The position numbers and the translations under genes were made by a program. From assembly GCA_023269455.1 (NCBI GenBank), contig JAHFTG010000145.1:1-5975 (forward strand): a DNA stretch of 5,975 nt, written 5' to 3'. Source of the DNA: Opitutaceae bacterium. Lineage in GTDB: Bacteria > Verrucomicrobiota > Verrucomicrobiia > Opitutales > Opitutaceae. Under the pieces are notes generated by a model, which saw nothing but the letters and a program-made list of their open reading frames with translations, had not been told where the DNA came from and did no database searches. Positions 3,608-5,975 of this stretch are shown one piece after another; position 1 is the stretch's first letter, and every line of letters begins with the position of its first letter.

Positions 3608-5975
3608 GGCGGCTGAATTTTTGGATAATTTACGGGGTGTTGCTGTTGGTTTCCACGGCGGTGAGGGGCTGGCTGGCGTCGCGTCCGCATCCTTCGCCGG
3701 AGCAGAGCGTGGCGTGGTTGCCCGAGGTGGGCGGAAAAACACCACGGATGGTGGGGATGGCGTATCGGGATTTGCGGCCGGCGGGGCGGACGGATGCGCC
3801 CGTGATCGTGTTGTTGCACGGCAGCCCGGTGGCATCGGTGTCTCTTAATCGTCTGGTGGAGGCTCTGCGCGGGGATTTTCGGCTGATCGTGCCGGATTTG
3901 CCGGGGATGGGGCGATCGCAGTGGGCGGTGGCAGATTACTCGGTGGAGGCGCACGCGGTGTATGTGCGGGAGTTGTTGGACCAGCTTGGGGTGAAGCGGG
4001 CGAATGTGGCGGGTTACAGTATGGGCGGAGGCGTGGGGATTTCGCTGGTCGGGGAGGCGCCGGAGCGGGTGAAGTCGCTGACGCTGATCTCGGGGCTGGG
4101 GGTGCAGGAGCATGAGCTGCTGGGGAACTACGCGCTCAATCATGCGATTCACGGGCTGCAACTGTGGGCGTTGCGGGCGGTGGATGATCTGGTGCCGCAC
4201 TTCGGGCTGCTCGATTGGTTTCCGCTCAACACGTCTTACGCGCGGAATTTTTATGACACGGATCAGCGGCCTTTGCGCGGCTGGCTGGCGGCGTGGAATG
4301 GTCCGGCACTCATCGTGCAGGGACGCGAGGATGGCATGGTGCCGCCGGCGGCGGCGCGGGAGCACGCGCGGTTGATGCCGCAGAGCGAGGTGGTGCTGTT
4401 GGAGGGCGGGCATGGGATGGTTTTTGACGAGCGGCTGAGCGGGGTGGTCGCGGGGCGGCTGGCGGGATTCGTCCGCGAGGTCGAGGAGGGGAAGGCGCGC
4501 ACGCGGGCGGAGGCTGAGCCTGCGAGGCTGGCGGCGTCACTGCCGGTGGCGGACCCGCAGGACGGCGAGCCGTGGTCGGGCGGGCGGGTCGTCACGGTGC
4601 TGGGGCTGCTGGCGCTGGCGACGCTGGTGAGTGAAGACCTGGCCTGCATCAGCGGGGGGCTTTTCGTGGCGGCGGGGAAACTGGCGTTTTGGCCGGTGGT
4701 GGCGGCGTGCTTCACGGGGATTTTTATGGGCGACCTGCTGCTCGTGGCGGCGGGGTGGTGGGGCGGGCGAAAGGCGTTGGCGGCGTGGCCGCTGCGGGCT
4801 TGGGTCTCGGCGGAGGCGGTGGCGCGGGCGGAGCGATGGTTCGCGCGGCGCGGGGCGTATTTGATTTTGGTGAGCCGGTTCGTGCCGGGCACGCGGCTGC
4901 CGACCTACGTGGCGGCGGGAATCCTGCGGGTGCCGCTGGTGAAATTCGTGCCGTGGTTCGTGCTGGCGTGCGCGTTGTGGACGCCGTTGCTGGTGGGGGC
5001 GGCTGCGTTCGCGGGACAGGCGGCGCTGGGCTGGCTGGCGCGATGGAGCGAGGCGAGCGGGGTGTTGCTGGCGGCGGGAGTGGTGGCGTGGGTGCTGGTG
5101 AAGACGGGGGTGCGTCTGGCCACATGGCGCGGGCGGAGGTTGTGGCTATCGAGCTGGCGGCGGTTTTCGCGGTGGGAGTTTTGGCCGATGTGGGCGGTGT
5201 ATCCGCCGGTGGTGGTTTATGGGGTGTGGCTTGCGATCCGGCATCGGAGTTTGACGGTTTTCACGGCGGCGAATCCGGGGATCGGCGCGGGAGGCGGACT
5301 GGTGGGAGAGTCGAAGAGCGAGATTTTAGAAGGGCTGGCGGGAGCGGGCGAGAGGATCGCGGCATGGACGTTGGTGGCTGGCGGCGCGGTGGATGAACGC
5401 ATGCGCGTGGTGAGCGATTTTACGGCAGCGCATGGTTATCCGGTCGTGCTCAAACCCGATGTGGGCGAACGCGGGGCGGGCGTGGTGATCGCGCGGGATG
5501 AGTCCGACGTGGCGCGGGTGTTGGCCGAGGAGCCGGGGGCGTTGATCGCGCAGGCGTATGTGCCGGGGGTGGAGTATGGAGTTTTTTATTACAGGCATCC
5601 GGAGGCGGCGCGGGGCGAAGTGCTGGCGATCACGGACAAACGGATGCTGCACGTCACGGGCGACGGGCGGAGGACGCTGGAGACATTGATTTTGGCGGAT
5701 GAGCGGGCGGTGTGCATGGCGGCGTTTTTTGTGAAAAAATTCGGGGCGCGGCTGGATGAAGTTCCGGCGGCGGGCGAGCGCGTGGGGTTGACGGAACTCG
5801 GCACGCATTCGCGCGGGGCGTTGTTTTTGGACGGTTCGCATCTGATCACGCCGGAGCTGCACACGGAGGTGGAGCGGGTGAGCCGGACGTTTGAGGGGTT
5901 TTATTTTGGGCGTTATGATGTGCGGGCGGCTTCGGAGGAGGCGTTTTGCCGAGGGGAGTTTAAGGTGATCGAGCT
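3604..5975 (+). CDS. Alpha/beta hydrolase - DedA/VTT - ATP-grasp fusion protein (3' end missing)
   Basis: One frame runs from ATG 3604 to the window edge, 790 codons without a stop. An N-terminal anchor (about 7-20) precedes an alpha/beta hydrolase: HGSP at 72-75 for the oxyanion region, GYSMGG at 137-142 with nucleophile S139, D243 in GREDGMVPP, and H270 in GGHGMVF. A Glu/Arg-rich linker follows (about 293-325). The DedA/VTT membrane domain (about 328-500) has SED at 343-345, GD at 376-377 and RFVPGTR at 425-431. Next comes WEFWPMW (524-530), a membrane segment, then TAANPGI (554-560) and GESKSEIL (568-575), a pattern I recall from membrane-linked ATP-grasp proteins. The ATP-grasp part has VVLKPD with K617, a GERGAG loop (621-626), EYG (657-659), TDKR (677-680) and FKVIE (786-790), where the metal-binding motif is cut. 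DedA proteins include undecaprenyl-phosphate flippases, so a lipid or lipid-linked substrate is possible. The ATG overlaps the NRDE stop. Confidence 0.88.
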   Translation, partial: MRRLNFWIIYGVLLLVSTAVRGWLASRPHPSPEQSVAWLPEVGGKTPRMVGMAYRDLRPAGRTDAPVIVLLHGSPVASVSLNRLVEALRGDFRLIVPDLPGMGRSQWAVADYSVEAHAVYVRELLDQLGVKRANVAGYSMGGGVGISLVGEAPERVKSLTLISGLGVQEHELLGNYALNHAIHGLQLWALRAVDDLVPHFGLLDWFPLNTSYARNFYDTDQRPLRGWLAAWNGPALIVQGREDGMVPPAAAREHARLMPQSEVVLLEGGHGMVFDERLSGVVAGRLAGFVREVEEGKARTRAEAEPARLAASLPVADPQDGEPWSGGRVVTVLGLLALATLVSEDLACISGGLFVAAGKLAFWPVVAACFTGIFMGDLLLVAAGWWGGRKALAAWPLRAWVSAEAVARAERWFARRGAYLILVSRFVPGTRLPTYVAAGILRVPLVKFVPWFVLACALWTPLLVGAAAFAGQAALGWLARWSEASGVLLAAGVVAWVLVKTGVRLATWRGRRLWLSSWRRFSRWEFWPMWAVYPPVVVYGVWLAIRHRSLTVFTAANPGIGAGGGLVGESKSEILEGLAGAGERIAAWTLVAGGAVDERMRVVSDFTAAHGYPVVLKPDVGERGAGVVIARDESDVARVLAEEPGALIAQAYVPGVEYGVFYYRHPEAARGEVLAITDKRMLHVTGDGRRTLETLILADERAVCMAAFFVKKFGARLDEVPAAGERVGLTELGTHSRGALFLDGSHLITPELHTEVERVSRTFEGFYFGRYDVRAASEEAFCRGEFKVIE

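Noticed and set aside
3523..4413. Minus-strand open frame of 296 codons
   Set aside because: It is antisense to the well-supported NRDE and hydrolase sequences. Its Arg, His, Pro and Gln bias is that of a shadow frame.
4263..4892. Minus-strand open frame of 209 codons
   Set aside because: It is antisense to the hydrolase-DedA part of the fusion gene, of low complexity in Ser, Ala and Pro, and has no motif.
4689..5396. Plus-strand open frame of 235 codons, mostly Gly, Ala, Val and Arg
   Set aside because: It is an out-of-frame reading of the fusion gene. The in-frame product has clear DedA and ATP-grasp motifs and this one has none.
5326..5862. Minus-strand open frame of 178 codons
   Set aside because: It is antisense to the ATP-grasp domain, with shadow-like Arg/His/Pro composition.

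Overview
The window looks like a high-GC chromosome of an Opitutaceae-like member of the Verrucomicrobiota. This guess rests on heavy use of G-ending codons, weak or absent Shine-Dalgarno sequences, and the gene repertoire (an ECF sigma/anti-sigma pair, an exported YHS protein, a DinB-like protein and an NRDE protein in tandem). It cannot be proven from this window alone.

Layout: bases 1-140 form a short control region with a probable divergent gene start on the minus strand (ATG at 22-20). From 141 to the right edge, seven plus-strand genes are packed tightly. They are an ECF sigma factor (141-683), a one-pass membrane anti-sigma candidate (680-1411), a DoxX-like membrane protein (1455-1865), an exported YHS protein (1879-2325), a DinB-fold protein (2337-2870), an NRDE/TANGO2-family protein (2858-3607), and a large fusion protein (3604 to beyond 5975). 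Three junctions overlap and the other gaps are 11-43 bases, so this is probably one transcription unit. No intergenic stretch exceeds 120 bases. There are no RNA genes, mobile elements or CRISPR arrays.

The most striking gene is the last. It is an uninterrupted reading frame of at least 790 codons that joins an alpha/beta hydrolase with an intact Ser-Asp-His triad, a DedA/VTT membrane domain, and a WEFWP-type membrane segment leading into an ATP-grasp domain. The window ends inside the ATP-grasp metal-binding motif.

The second notable signal is a repeated GGAATAA box. It lies 34 bases before the sigma gene ATG, 34 bases before the divergent minus-strand ATG, and 35 bases before the doxX-like ATG. 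The first two also share GTC at the same spacing, giving GGAATAA-N13-GTC. This looks like an autoregulated ECF promoter that would give nearly leaderless transcripts.

Inferred joint role: an envelope-stress module in which the sigma factor, held by its membrane partner, controls membrane, redox or metal-linked proteins (DoxX, YHS, DinB, NRDE) and a membrane enzyme that may act on a lipid or a lipid-linked substrate. The inducing signal and the substrate cannot be read from the sequence.
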